From assembly GCA_003550275.1 (NCBI GenBank), contig QXCW01000002.1, positions 2,368,001 to 2,432,000 of the forward strand: 64,000 bases of DNA, in the 5' to 3' direction. How positions within the stretch are numbered: position 1 is the stretch's first letter; each line of letters opens with the position of its first letter. This stretch comes from Flavobacteriaceae bacterium MAR_2010_72 (GTDB taxonomy: Bacteria > Bacteroidota > Bacteroidia > Flavobacteriales > Flavobacteriaceae). The notes beneath the pieces are model-generated. The model made no database searches, had not been told where the DNA came from, and was given only the letters and a program-made list of their open reading frames with translations. Of the stretch, positions 9,535 to 19,173 are shown piece after piece. The position numbers were made by a program, and so were the translations under genes.

Positions 9535-10501
9535 GTTTATTCATATAAAATGATTTATCTGTAAGCTTATCAATGGGCTTTCTGAATAAAATATAAGTGA
9601 AACCATATAAAAACAATCTCACTATTAGACTACAATATTTTGAACTCGAAATAACTCCATTTTTAAAAAATAAATGGATTAGTCGAAGTGACGAAGTAAT
9701 ATTGCGGTCTCCAAATGGAACATAGATATACTTAAACCATAAATGTAAATATAAGGCTAGACAAACTTTATACTCTGTCATCCCCTTTGTTTCGAGTAAT
9801 TGCACCGTATGAGGAACAAACAAACACAAACTGGTATAAACCATATCGGCAAATGTGTCCGTTCCTTTTGTACTAGGTATATGTACACAATCATAATCCA
9901 AATCCCTAAAGACCATAATCTTTAGGTCATCTTGCAATAGGGCCCTGATCATCAGTTCGGGATCATTAAATCGAGGGTAGCCTTCAGTAAACCCATTTAA
10001 ACCAGTAATTACATCATATTTCCATAAAGGGCACATGGTTTGCCAAGGCAAATTAGCCGATAAAAAGTTGACCAAATAATCATCACTTTCAGGAATTTCT
10101 GTTTTAATTAGTCTCCCATTTTTGAGTTCTCCCATAGGAAACACCAACACATCGTGCGCTGGGTAGTGCTGTAGCTGCCTCACCCGTTGTTCTAAACAAA
10201 ACGGCAGGAGGTAATCATCAGAATCCAAAAAGATAATATAATCACCTAAAGCATGCTTCAGCCCAATATTTCTACAGGTCGGGGCCCCTTTGGGTAGTCG
10301 GTCACGTTCAAAAATTCGAAATCTTGAATCCTTTCCTTGATAGGCTTTTAAAACTTGATCGCTTTCATCCGTAGAGCCATCATCCACCACAAGGCACTCC
10401 CAATGGGTATAGCTTTGGGTCAATACAGAGTCCAAGGCTTGCGGTAGCTCCAGAGCTCGGTTGTAGGCAGGGATGATGATAGAGACCAAAGGACTTAACA
10501 T
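9518..10501 (-). CDS. Family 2 glycosyltransferase
   Basis: This 327-residue GT-A enzyme has IIIPAYNRALELPQAL at the N-terminus, VVDDGSTDES near residue 40 and the metal-binding LDSDDY near 92-97. The C-terminal 100 residues are hydrophobic/basic and may contact the membrane. It lies two bases after the upstream GT2 stop and overlaps the methyltransferase that follows. It probably transfers one sugar of the repeat unit; specificity cannot be assigned. Confidence 0.9.
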   Translation of the reverse strand: MLSPLVSIIIPAYNRALELPQALDSVLTQSYTHWECLVVDDGSTDESDQVLKAYQGKDSRFRIFERDRLPKGAPTCRNIGLKHALGDYIIFLDSDDYLLPFCLEQRVRQLQHYPAHDVLVFPMGELKNGRLIKTEIPESDDYLVNFLSANLPWQTMCPLWKYDVITGLNGFTEGYPRFNDPELMIRALLQDDLKIMVFRDLDYDCVHIPSTKGTDTFADMVYTSLCLFVPHTVQLLETKGMTEYKVCLALYLHLWFKYIYVPFGDRNITSSLRLIHLFFKNGVISSSKYCSLIVRLFLYGFTYILFRKPIDKLTDKSFYMNKHEAVN

Positions 10502-10503
10502 GA

Positions 10504-11427
10504 TTATTGGATATTTAGATAATTAGGCCCTGACTTTATATTTAACTCCCTACTTTTAATAATTTCTCCCTCAATTCGATTGATCAGTTTCAATTCCTGT
10601 AAATTATGGTACATAGCTCTAAATTTAAGTTGCAGTCCTTGTTTAATAAGGGATTTATAGAGTGATCGCTTTTGTTTCTTTAGGAATTCATCATCTTTTA
10701 GGTTGATATCTGCCCCTACAACTTTTAATTTTCTTTCACTGATATCAAGCCTTTCCTTTGGCGTCCATTTCTTCTTTTGGTTACGGTCCAAACGATCATG
10801 AAGTAAGTAGGTATTTGGTACGATACCAATTTTCAAACCATGGTACGCTAAACGTTGACAAAAATTAACATCTTCGCCATAGTGAAAAAAAATAGGGTCA
10901 AAACCACCTACAGTATTCAATACCTGTCTTGAAATCAGCCATCCCGCAGCATTTACAAAAGGAACTTCATAAATTGATTTTGAAAAGTTGGAGGTTAGGG
11001 AATCAAAAACAAGGGATTCATTTTTTTGTAAATAATTTGAAAAATTTAAATCCAGACCTGTACCATCCCCCGTTAAGTGAATAGGACTAAGCACACCAAA
11101 TTCAGGTTGCGATTGATGGACCTCAACAAGCCTCTCAAGGGTATTATGTTGTAAATAAGCGTCTTGATTCAATAAAAAAACATAATCTGCACCTCTATTA
11201 AAGGCATATGAAATACCTAGATTATTAGCTAGACCAAAGCCTAGATTACTAGACTGTTTAAAAACCATTATTTCAGGGTATTCCTTTAGGATGTCCAGCG
11301 TATTGTCAGTGCTATTATTATCAATTACAACCACCTCAACAGGTATGGAAGATTCAAATGCACTTTGCATACAATGCCTCAACCAGCGCGCTCCATTATA
11401 AGTCACAAGTATTACAACTAGTTTCAT
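10504..11427 (-). CDS. Family 2 glycosyltransferase, rhamnosyltransferase-like
   Basis: The 307-residue protein starts VVILVTYNGARWLRHC and has VVIDNNSTDNT near residue 35. LLNQDAYL replaces the usual DxD, a variant typical of WbbL-like rhamnosyl/fucosyl transferases. NAAGWLISRQVL and GEDVNFCQRL (around residues 165-195) match the acceptor/catalytic-base region of that subgroup. The ATG overlaps the upstream stop by four bases. A deoxysugar donor is plausible, but the sequence alone does not prove it. Confidence 0.88.
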   Translation of the reverse strand: MKLVVILVTYNGARWLRHCMQSAFESSIPVEVVVIDNNSTDNTLDILKEYPEIMVFKQSSNLGFGLANNLGISYAFNRGADYVFLLNQDAYLQHNTLERLVEVHQSQPEFGVLSPIHLTGDGTGLDLNFSNYLQKNESLVFDSLTSNFSKSIYEVPFVNAAGWLISRQVLNTVGGFDPIFFHYGEDVNFCQRLAYHGLKIGIVPNTYLLHDRLDRNQKKKWTPKERLDISERKLKVVGADINLKDDEFLKKQKRSLYKSLIKQGLQLKFRAMYHNLQELKLINRIEGEIIKSRELNIKSGPNYLNIQ

Positions 11428-12317
11428 ACCGCGTTTTTAGCCATTTTAATTACCTTAAAAAATACCCGAACCAAACGATTATATTTTTTTAAAAAATATA
11501 GCCTCATAGTATTGTTCAAGTACCAAAAATACTGTTCATAAATAACTTTATTGTAAATAGTATAATCTTCAAAATCTCTTTTTTTATTAATGACGGTCGC
11601 TTGTTGATGATGTAATCTAAATTTTACCAATTTATTTTGAAGTATGGCAATGTTATGTTTTTTTAAAACCCGATAACAAAACTCATAATCCAAAATCTGT
11701 TGTAAGTCCTCTCTAAAATACCCATACTTTTGTATAAAGTGTTTTCTAAACAAAATGGTAGAGGGTTCACCTATTTTATTCAATGGAGACCTAAAAAATT
11801 CCTCCGATTTAAACAAGGTCTTATCGAGCAGGCAATAGTCATTATGTACGGGCAACCTTAAGGTTTGCTGCAAATCGCCATAAACGTCAATCCACTTTTT
11901 GGTTTCTGCATTTAAAAATGAGGGTTCAATGATAAACTCCCTTTTACAGGCCACAATAGCTACATTTTTGTGCTGTTCCAAAATAGCAACCATGGTTTCA
12001 ATACAGTTGGGCATTAACACATCATCCTGAAACAAAAATTTAATATAGGCCCCCTTGGCTTTTTTAATAGTATTATTCCAATTGGCACCAATCCCCTTCG
12101 GTTCATGGTAATGAATGTAAATTGGAATATCTGTTTTGGGTCTATAAGATTCTATAATGTCCAAAGTAGCATCGGTTGACGCATCATCACTCACTACAAT
12201 CTCCAAATTGGGGTAGCTTTGCGCCAGGGCAGAGTCCATGGCCTCTGCAATAAACTGGGCGCCATTAAAGGTGGGGATACAGATGGATACTAACGCTGCT
12301 CCTTTTTTGTTATTCAT
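11424..12317 (-). CDS. Family 2 glycosyltransferase
   Basis: The 297-residue GT-A protein has ICIPTFNGAQFIAEAM, VVSDDASTDAT near residue 42 and FLFQDDVL near 93-100 as the acidic nucleotide-sugar motif. A LDYEFCYRVL segment around residue 215 supplies the probable catalytic acid. Four-base overlaps link it to the genes on both sides, so it is in the middle of a coupled run of GT2 genes. The acceptor sugar is unknown. Confidence 0.9.
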   Translation of the reverse strand: MNNKKGAALVSICIPTFNGAQFIAEAMDSALAQSYPNLEIVVSDDASTDATLDIIESYRPKTDIPIYIHYHEPKGIGANWNNTIKKAKGAYIKFLFQDDVLMPNCIETMVAILEQHKNVAIVACKREFIIEPSFLNAETKKWIDVYGDLQQTLRLPVHNDYCLLDKTLFKSEEFFRSPLNKIGEPSTILFRKHFIQKYGYFREDLQQILDYEFCYRVLKKHNIAILQNKLVKFRLHHQQATVINKKRDFEDYTIYNKVIYEQYFWYLNNTMRLYFLKKYNRLVRVFFKVIKMAKNAV

Positions 12318-13120
12318 TTTACTTCTGATTTAAGCCCTATGTTTTGTGCCAATAATACCAGAGCTCTCCTTAGCACCAATGCCAATGAAGTCCATTTTTG
12401 GTTCTGGCTTTTATGGTAATGGATGAGGTGTTGGAATACCCCAAAATATTTAGCCGCATGTTTGTTAAACACATAAGCTTTTATGTTTAAATCCTCTTCT
12501 TTACCCATAGAAGTGATCATAGAGGCTGCTTTAATACGATAGTAAAAGGTAATGGAGTCCAACTTGCGTACTTTATCCTCCTTGTTAAGGATATGAACCC
12601 AAAATTCCCAATCTTCTAACCCTTTTACCATACATTCATCATAACCACCAACCTGTACCCAATCGGCTTTACGGTACATGGCCGTACAATGGATCATATT
12701 CGAAACCATCAAATCGGTATAAAGATAAGGTTGAAGTTTCCACTCCCCTGTTTGAATTCCAAAGCGTTCTACCTTGCCATAAACCAATTTAGCCGATTTA
12801 GATTCCAATTCGTTTACACAAACCCCTATATAATTGGAACTGATATGGTCATCGGCATCCAAGGGCAAAATATAAACCCCTCTAGCCCTTTCTATCCCAA
12901 AATTTCTGGCACTGGGCAAGCCGCCATTGGGTTTGCTGTAGTATGTAAAACGACTGTCCTTTTTTATCCATTCCTTGGCTTTAGCCTCTGTGTCATCTGT
13001 AGAGCCATCATTTACAATTATGCACTCCCAATGGGTATAGCTTTGTTCCAAGACCGATTGTAGGGCCTCATCTAAATAACAGCCTTGATTGTAACAAGGT
13101 ACTATAACCGATACGTTCAT
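12314..13120 (-). CDS. Family 2 glycosyltransferase
   Basis: This 268-residue GT-A enzyme carries VIVPCYNQGCYLDEAL, VNDGSTDDTE near residue 38 and LPLDADDHI near 90 as the DxD equivalent, followed by GLEDWEFWVHIL near 170. It is short, essentially only the catalytic domain. Four-base overlaps with both neighbours indicate translational coupling. It is likely to add one sugar to the lipid-linked oligosaccharide. Confidence 0.9.
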   Translation of the reverse strand: MNVSVIVPCYNQGCYLDEALQSVLEQSYTHWECIIVNDGSTDDTEAKAKEWIKKDSRFTYYSKPNGGLPSARNFGIERARGVYILPLDADDHISSNYIGVCVNELESKSAKLVYGKVERFGIQTGEWKLQPYLYTDLMVSNMIHCTAMYRKADWVQVGGYDECMVKGLEDWEFWVHILNKEDKVRKLDSITFYYRIKAASMITSMGKEEDLNIKAYVFNKHAAKYFGVFQHLIHYHKSQNQKWTSLALVLRRALVLLAQNIGLKSEVK

Positions 13121-13848
13121 TTTAATTTGATTGCGCGTTTAAGATATTGATTTAACCTATAAAAATTAAAACTCAAAGCAAACTCCCTTTGTAACACCTG
13201 GTCCCGCTCTAGTTTAACCAAGGCAGGAGACCTACTACTTATGCCATCTAAATAAAAATTGGCAATAATCGTGTTAATATACTGATAAGAAAACTTCTTT
13301 TTACAGATACCAAGCATAAAAAACTTCCAATCCGATGCAATTTTTAAGTGCTCATCATATAAAAAATCCCTAAAACAGGAACGCTTAATTAAGGTTGCGG
13401 GATGTGGCAAGGTATCCTTTACAAAATAAGAAAACTCTAAAGTTTCAGGATAAGTTTTAATCCATTCTTTTTCTGAGATCACATTAAGGTCGCCATATAA
13501 AAGGTCAAAACTATTGGTAGGCGTTAAATAAGGTTTAAAATGGGATAAGGCATCCTGCGAATAAAAAGTGTCCCCACTATTCAAAAAAAGGAGATACTCC
13601 CCTTTGGCCTTATTAATACCCTTGTTCATGGCATGATAAACCCCTTTATCGGGTTCACTAACCCAATAGGCCAATGCAGCTTCCTGTGATGCAATATAAG
13701 CCGTACTGCCATCAGTAGAGCCCCCATCAATAACCAGATACTCCAGTGGCTCATACCTTTGTGCCAAAACACTTGGCATGGTGCGCTCTAATCCTTTAAG
13801 GTTATTGTAATTGATGGTAATAATGGATAATTTTACTTTCAAAACCAA
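13117..13848 (-). CDS. Family 2 glycosyltransferase, WcaA/WcaE-like
   Basis: The 243-residue protein has LSIITINYNNLKGLERTM at the N-terminus, VIDGGSTDGS near residue 38 and FLNSGDTFY near 90. These are typical of the WcaE-like GT2 subgroup in which NSGD replaces DxD. No ATG precedes the fold: the frame reads stop-CTA-TTG-GTT-TTG-AAA, so TTG at 13848 or 13842 must be used. The TTG lies one base after the TAG of the upstream gene, suggesting reinitiation by terminating ribosomes. Confidence 0.88.
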   Translation of the reverse strand: MVLKVKLSIITINYNNLKGLERTMPSVLAQRYEPLEYLVIDGGSTDGSTAYIASQEAALAYWVSEPDKGVYHAMNKGINKAKGEYLLFLNSGDTFYSQDALSHFKPYLTPTNSFDLLYGDLNVISEKEWIKTYPETLEFSYFVKDTLPHPATLIKRSCFRDFLYDEHLKIASDWKFFMLGICKKKFSYQYINTIIANFYLDGISSRSPALVKLERDQVLQREFALSFNFYRLNQYLKRAIKLK

Positions 13849-13849
13849 T

Positions 13850-15124
13850 CTAGTTATTCCTTAATATTTTTAAATACAGTTCATGATAAGCTTTAGCTTG
13901 TACCCCTAAAGCATAGCGTTTTATGGCTTGCTGCCGTATAGAGACCCTGTCAAATTTAAATTCCCCATTCAAAAACAGTTGTAAGGTGTCTAGCAAATAG
14001 GAAACGCCAATCCCCTCGGTTAAAAGCCCGTTTTCACCAGGCTGAACCATATCTGTAATGCCCCCTACTGGAAATCCTATAACAGGGGTGCCGCACATTA
14101 GGGATTCTAATACCGTATTAGGCAAATTATCCATTAAGGAGGGAATAACAAACACATCGACTGCTGAATACGCCATGGCCATAAGTTGATCATCATCAAT
14201 AGCTCCCAATTCAATAACCTGGCCAACAGAGCTAAATGCACTATGGGTATGCCCAATGGCACAAATAACCACATCATCGCGTTGTAAGCCTTGCAATGCA
14301 CGTTCAAGATAGACAAAGCCTTTACGGGCATTGGTAATTGAGTCGGCTACAAACAAAACAACCGTTTTTCCTTGTGGGATATTAAGCCGGGTTCTGGCCA
14401 ATTCAGGGTCTTGGGGCATAAACACCGTTTCATCCAATCCATAAGGGATATGAACAATAGGCCTGCCTTTAAAAACAGTACTATCATGAGCGGCTTTGGC
14501 CAACCATCTAGAAGGCGCAACGATATGAAGATAATCCACAGTTTTAAAGAGTTGGGTTTTTAACTTGAGAATCCTTGCAAACAACTTTTGTTCTGCATCG
14601 GTCAGCTGCCGAGGGATGGGACAGCCATGAGCATCTATTTCCAGAGAAGTCTCCGTATAATGTTCACCGCCAGTAAACGCATTCATATCATGCAGGGTCC
14701 AAACCACAGGTTTGGTGTTGTTTTTAAAAAACGACCGATAATCCAAAAACCCAGCTACCCAATGCAGGTGTACAATATCGGCCTCCTTATAAAGTTGATG
14801 TTCAGTAATATCATAGTTTGCATATGGAAAACTGAAGAGCTCCAATGCTTTGGCACGCCGCTCCAAAAACAAGGTGTCTTTTGAGGGGTCTCCAATGGAA
14901 ACTAACCGTTTCAGCACAGGGAATAGGCTAAATAGTTGAGTTTTAAATTTTGAAAGCTTGTCCTGCTTGGGTGCACACACATAGCTATATGGAATATGGG
15001 CGTTTAATTTTTCCTTTAAAAGTACCCTTGAATCGATGCCCTGGTTCAAAAGCCCCTGGTGTAAACGCATACAAGCATTTGCAGCGCCTCCTCTATCATA
15101 TGTATTTACAATTAGTACCTTCAA
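13850..15124 (-). CDS. Family 4 glycosyltransferase
   Basis: The 424-residue GT-B protein has KVLIVNTYDRGGAANAC at the extreme N-terminus, a VWTLHDMNAFTGG segment (common in WcaC/colanic-acid-type GT4 enzymes), and a donor domain with VDVFVIPSLMDNLPNTVLES. The start appears to be TTG at 15124, because the Rossmann strand begins immediately and the in-frame upstream codons lead to TAA without an ATG. It belongs to the same run as the GT2 genes. Sugar specificity is unknown. Confidence 0.9.
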   Translation of the reverse strand: MKVLIVNTYDRGGAANACMRLHQGLLNQGIDSRVLLKEKLNAHIPYSYVCAPKQDKLSKFKTQLFSLFPVLKRLVSIGDPSKDTLFLERRAKALELFSFPYANYDITEHQLYKEADIVHLHWVAGFLDYRSFFKNNTKPVVWTLHDMNAFTGGEHYTETSLEIDAHGCPIPRQLTDAEQKLFARILKLKTQLFKTVDYLHIVAPSRWLAKAAHDSTVFKGRPIVHIPYGLDETVFMPQDPELARTRLNIPQGKTVVLFVADSITNARKGFVYLERALQGLQRDDVVICAIGHTHSAFSSVGQVIELGAIDDDQLMAMAYSAVDVFVIPSLMDNLPNTVLESLMCGTPVIGFPVGGITDMVQPGENGLLTEGIGVSYLLDTLQLFLNGEFKFDRVSIRQQAIKRYALGVQAKAYHELYLKILRNN

Positions 15125-15147
15125 GTGGCCGCAGGCATTACATGTTT

Positions 15148-16050
15148 TTAATTAATAGCACCATCCAATAAAAGTGTATAGTGCGCACTTTTTAAGCTGT
15201 GCTCTGTTTGATTTCTGATCAAGTCTTTCTTGATTAAAGATAAAGTTTTAGGGGTATATACCAAATCATAGTGAGCACAAAGTAACTTAATTGAATGCTG
15301 GGGCGATTGCAATAAGGCATCATACGAAAACACATAGGCTCGAATAGCCTCGTTGGTATATAATTTGTACAAATGTTGATAATAACTGTTATACAAATCT
15401 AAATTTGAGTGGGGAGTCAGTTTTTTTGAGGATCTAATGGTAGATTCAGGATCTCGAATCACAATTAAAAATTCAGCATTAGGAAACCAGGTTACTAATT
15501 GATTGTAAAAAGGAGTCAACATAGGACTTTTAATACATCGTTTGGTTTTAAAATTAAAAATCCGATCTTTTTTTAGTAGGAGCAAAACGTATAGATAATG
15601 TCTGTAAAAAAAAGACAATCGATCCTCTGGTTTCTTAAATTCACAAAACCTGATAAACTCACTAATCTGAATAGGGTTTAGACTAAACTGCTTAATAAGG
15701 TCTTCGTCTGGAAGATCCTCCCCCGATTTGTTCATTAAATCACACCAGTAAAATGGCAGTTGAATAAAAAGAAAATCTTCAAAAAAACCATCAGGATTTA
15801 ACATTTTTAATGGGCCTCTCGCTTTTAGCAAACGCCAATGGGGACCAAAATTTAATCCACTCTGCATTAAAATTTTAGACGTTATACTTGTTCCTGATCG
15901 AAACATACCTACTACAAATACCACTTTAGAAGTATTCCTTGTATTGAAGTTGATATACCTGCGTTTGGAAAACCAAATCAACACTCGAGTAATTAACACT
16001 TTTAAATACGCCATTACAGATTTGGATTTAACATTGGGCATAGGATGCAT
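15148..16050 (-). CDS. Sulfotransferase family protein
   Basis: The 300-residue protein shows both PAPS-binding signatures of sulfotransferases: the 5'-phosphosulfate loop FVVGMFRSGTSITSKIL near residues 44-60 and the 3'-phosphate segment FLIVIRDPESTIRSSKK near 193-209. It would move sulfate from PAPS to a sugar hydroxyl (family knowledge). Embedded between the ABC exporter ATPase and the glycosyltransferases, and overlapping the ATPase gene by 23 bases, it suggests that the exported glycan is sulfated. An N-terminal hydrophobic/basic stretch may tether it to the membrane. Confidence 0.85.
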   Translation of the reverse strand: MHPMPNVKSKSVMAYLKVLITRVLIWFSKRRYINFNTRNTSKVVFVVGMFRSGTSITSKILMQSGLNFGPHWRLLKARGPLKMLNPDGFFEDFLFIQLPFYWCDLMNKSGEDLPDEDLIKQFSLNPIQISEFIRFCEFKKPEDRLSFFYRHYLYVLLLLKKDRIFNFKTKRCIKSPMLTPFYNQLVTWFPNAEFLIVIRDPESTIRSSKKLTPHSNLDLYNSYYQHLYKLYTNEAIRAYVFSYDALLQSPQHSIKLLCAHYDLVYTPKTLSLIKKDLIRNQTEHSLKSAHYTLLLDGAIN

Positions 16051-17236
16051 TTAATAAAAAAGGAGGCCAGGTCTCTGTTTCATGAAGAATTTGAAATTGA
16101 AAAATGTTATTTTGACGTAACAACGGAGCTCTCATTTTACCAGTAGCCACTAACAAATCAATAGAATACACACCTTTAGACAATTCCAGCCGTTTATGAC
16201 AAACCGTAAAACAAAGTAAATCTTGTGTTATGGTTATTCCGGATGCATCCTCATTTTCCTCTAAAACGGCAACCTCCCGTAATTCTTTGTCCAATATTAT
16301 GATTCTAAATATAGGGCACCGTTGCAAGGCTTTTTCTATCCTAAATTCAAAATACAACTGCAGGTCATCGCCCCAATTCAACTGTGGTAGTGGCTGATCT
16401 TCAACATGGGGGTTCATCAATTTAGTTTGCATTAAAACCAAACTATGGTCAGAAAACACGACGGTACTTTTGGCATGGTTAAATTGGGAATAATAAATAT
16501 CTATACCTTTTGCAACATCCGACTTATAAAAAAGAGATTCACCATGACTTAACAGCATTATTTTATTACAAACCCTAGACACCATAGGCATACTATGCGA
16601 CACAAAAACAATAGCCGTATGTGGCAATATGGAATCTATGGTCTTAAAACATTTCATTATAAAGCCTAGATCACCAACCGCCAAGACTTCGTCAATCAAT
16701 AACACATCGGGCTCCATTTGAGCGGCAATTCCAAAACCCAAGCGTACCTTCATCCCGCTACTGTAATGCTGTACGGGCATATCTATAAAGTCCTCCAGTT
16801 CAGAAAACGCAATTATGGTTTCCAGTTTCGAATCAATCTCCCGCTTGGTAAACCCTAAAATAGCGCCATTGTTATAGATGTTTTCGCGACCTGTTAATAT
16901 GGGGTTGAAACCAGCTCCCAACTCAATGAGGGCACCTACTCGACCTCTAATGGTCACCGTGCCTGCATCGGGCTGCAATAAGCCATTGAGTATTTTCAAA
17001 AGGGTACTTTTTCCGGCGCCATTATGGCCAATGAGTCCTAAACACTCCCCGCGTCGCAATTCAAAACTAATATCTTTAACCGCCCAAAACTCTTTGGGCC
17101 GTAAATGACGCGCCTTAACATTGCCAAACACATTGCTATACAAATCCTTTAGTCCATACCATAAACTGGTTTTTAGATCCTTACAGAATTTTTTAGAGAG
17201 GCCTTCTACAGCTAGTAATACCTTATCGTCCTTCAT
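16028..17236 (-). CDS. wzt: Polysaccharide ABC exporter ATPase, Wzt type
   Basis: The 402-residue ATPase powers export of a finished lipid-linked polysaccharide across the inner membrane. Walker A GHNGAGKST is near residues 69-77, the signature YSSGMKVRLGFG near 161, and Walker B VLLIDEVLAVGD near 179. Residues from about 245 to the end form the extra C-terminal domain (Wzt_C type) that reads the glycan end in long-chain exporters. The gene starts two bases from the Wzm stop, and its end overlaps the sulfotransferase. Confidence 0.92.
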   Translation of the reverse strand: MKDDKVLLAVEGLSKKFCKDLKTSLWYGLKDLYSNVFGNVKARHLRPKEFWAVKDISFELRRGECLGLIGHNGAGKSTLLKILNGLLQPDAGTVTIRGRVGALIELGAGFNPILTGRENIYNNGAILGFTKREIDSKLETIIAFSELEDFIDMPVQHYSSGMKVRLGFGIAAQMEPDVLLIDEVLAVGDLGFIMKCFKTIDSILPHTAIVFVSHSMPMVSRVCNKIMLLSHGESLFYKSDVAKGIDIYYSQFNHAKSTVVFSDHSLVLMQTKLMNPHVEDQPLPQLNWGDDLQLYFEFRIEKALQRCPIFRIIILDKELREVAVLEENEDASGITITQDLLCFTVCHKRLELSKGVYSIDLLVATGKMRAPLLRQNNIFQFQILHETETWPPFLLNASYAQC

Positions 17237-17238
17237 AC

Positions 17239-18084
17239 CTAAGCATTCATACGTTCTACAAGGATGGGAATGGACACTCTATAAAACAAAAGTGCGATTA
17301 AAAACAAAGGCAAACTCGCCATCATCACCCACATAAAATAATACAGGTAGTCAAACGCCCCACCTATAATCAAATCTCTTGTCACCGTAATTAATGCCGT
17401 TAATGGATTCCATTCCATGATGGTTTTCATAATTCCGCTTTTGGGCACCACATACACAACTGGCGAAGCATACATTAAAAACCGCATACCCAATCCTATC
17501 ATTTTAGCAATATCATTATATAACAAGCCCAAAGGGGTGATTAATAACCCCACACTCGTTCCAAAAAATACAACACAAAGTAAGGCCAATGGAAATAATA
17601 ACAGCAGACCCTGTAGTGGCACTCCATAAACCATTAAAAACACAACGATTAAAACCAACTTAACACAACTGTTGAACAATAGCTTGTATATTCCCGAAAC
17701 GATCAAGGCCTCTTTAGGAAAATTGATTTTAGATAAAATGGATCGGGCACTATTGGTACTGGAGGTTGGAGAATTAATTGAATCTATTAAAATTGACCAA
17801 ATTAAGGTTCCAGTAAAGGCATAAACTGGATACGGTACTCCAGTCGCTGTTAAAGTGATAACACCCGTTTGATTCAAAAAAATCCAAACCAAAGCTGTAG
17901 TCAATGGGGTAATAAAGGCCCATACAATCCCAAAATACGATTGCCGATATTGTGCTTTAATATCGCGTTTGGCTAGCTGTAATGACAAAAATCGAGAGCT
18001 ATAAATATCCTGAAAACTTGTTTTTAAAAGTTTGCCTAAACGCGTCTGCTGTTCTTTTTGATAAATTCGTGTCTCTAAGGCCAT
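17239..18084 (-). CDS. wzm: Polysaccharide ABC exporter permease, Wzm type
   Basis: The 281-residue ABC2-type permease has a soluble basic N-terminus, then LAKRDIKAQYRQSYFGIVW, the amphipathic motif ahead of helix 1 in Wzm/TagG permeases, and about six membrane helices. It pairs with the adjacent Wzt ATPase to flip and export polyprenyl-linked glycan. ATG start. A gap of about 57 bases separates it from the upstream gene. Its presence means that at least one polymer here uses the ABC-dependent route. Confidence 0.92.
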   Translation of the reverse strand: MALETRIYQKEQQTRLGKLLKTSFQDIYSSRFLSLQLAKRDIKAQYRQSYFGIVWAFITPLTTALVWIFLNQTGVITLTATGVPYPVYAFTGTLIWSILIDSINSPTSSTNSARSILSKINFPKEALIVSGIYKLLFNSCVKLVLIVVFLMVYGVPLQGLLLLFPLALLCVVFFGTSVGLLITPLGLLYNDIAKMIGLGMRFLMYASPVVYVVPKSGIMKTIMEWNPLTALITVTRDLIIGGAFDYLYYFMWVMMASLPLFLIALLFYRVSIPILVERMNA

Positions 18085-18141
18085 TGATGGGGTAACTTGA
18101 GTGCTAATATACTAATTCAGTAAGACATAATTAGGTTTAAA

Positions 18142-19140
18142 TTAGGGAATGTATGACGAGGCCTTTTCATCCAACAGGGCTTGAATGACTTGCCTCGGCG
18201 ATAAAAACGTATTGAAATAATGACGTGCACCGCGTTCCAACTGTTGGCGTAAGGCTGTATTGGTCATAAGCTCATTGACAGCCTGCTTAAGGGTCTCCTG
18301 ATCTCCCAAACTGTAAAACACCTGCTCCAAATGCGTTAAAGGGCTAGGCAAGGCGCGCTGTAATGGTGTCGAAATTATAGCCTTACCCAAACATAAATAC
18401 TCGGCCAATTTCCAGCCATGGCAGGATTTTACCGCTGGCGTATTAAAAACCATAAGCGATTGACTGGTTTTTTTAAGATATTCTGAAATACCAATTCGTT
18501 CTGCTGCAGTTAGATCTTCAAAACCACGCATATCATTTCTGGTTCTTGGGGCAAAACCGCCCTCAAACCTAATCCCCTTTTGAAGTCTACAAACCCTAAT
18601 AAAATGAGCTCTAAACCTATTGGTTTCAGGCTCCTGTTTCCATAGCGACGATATAAAAAAGACGTATGGATCTTGAGCAGGTGCAGACTGATAACTCGAA
18701 AATTTAGGTCGTCGCCATTGCGCCTTATAATCCGATAAAAATTTACGCTTATTAGGGATACGATGATAACTTTTTAACAGGTTGGAAACAGCATACCATA
18801 GGGTCTCTAGCAGAGAATAGATTTGAATTCCAAAACTTGGGCCAATAGCAATCACTTTAGTCGATGTGGGTAGCGTACAATCTAAATTGATTTTGCCATA
18901 GACGTCACACCAGTCCAAGGCCACAGAATCGATATGACTGGAATCGGTAAAGTCAATCACCACCTTTCTCAATACCTTACGGTCTTCTACAACAAAGGCA
19001 AAAAAATGATTGTCATGCTTAAAGGATTTAAAGTATTTGGAAGAAAATGCGACATTAGCCTTTCCATAGATCTCATATAACCCATTAATATAAAAAGAGG
19101 AATACAGGATATCGCAGGATGGGTCAATGTAGATCTTCAT
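18142..19140 (-). CDS. Putative GT-B-like glycosyltransferase, divergent
   Basis: This 332-residue protein has an unrecognised N-terminal half. The C-terminal half contains HGWKLAEYLCLGKAIISTPL near residue 245, then SPRQVIQALL near the end, the layout of the GT1/GT4 donor-binding domain. A typical N-terminal Rossmann start is not obvious. It sits between the Wzm permease and a methyltransferase in the cluster. The most likely role is a sugar transferase acting on the exported glycan; an inactive homologue cannot be excluded. Confidence 0.7.
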   Translation of the reverse strand: MKIYIDPSCDILYSSFYINGLYEIYGKANVAFSSKYFKSFKHDNHFFAFVVEDRKVLRKVVIDFTDSSHIDSVALDWCDVYGKINLDCTLPTSTKVIAIGPSFGIQIYSLLETLWYAVSNLLKSYHRIPNKRKFLSDYKAQWRRPKFSSYQSAPAQDPYVFFISSLWKQEPETNRFRAHFIRVCRLQKGIRFEGGFAPRTRNDMRGFEDLTAAERIGISEYLKKTSQSLMVFNTPAVKSCHGWKLAEYLCLGKAIISTPLQRALPSPLTHLEQVFYSLGDQETLKQAVNELMTNTALRQQLERGARHYFNTFLSPRQVIQALLDEKASSYIP

Positions 19141-19173
19141 GAATAAAAACAGGCAGGTATTATACCAATATCA

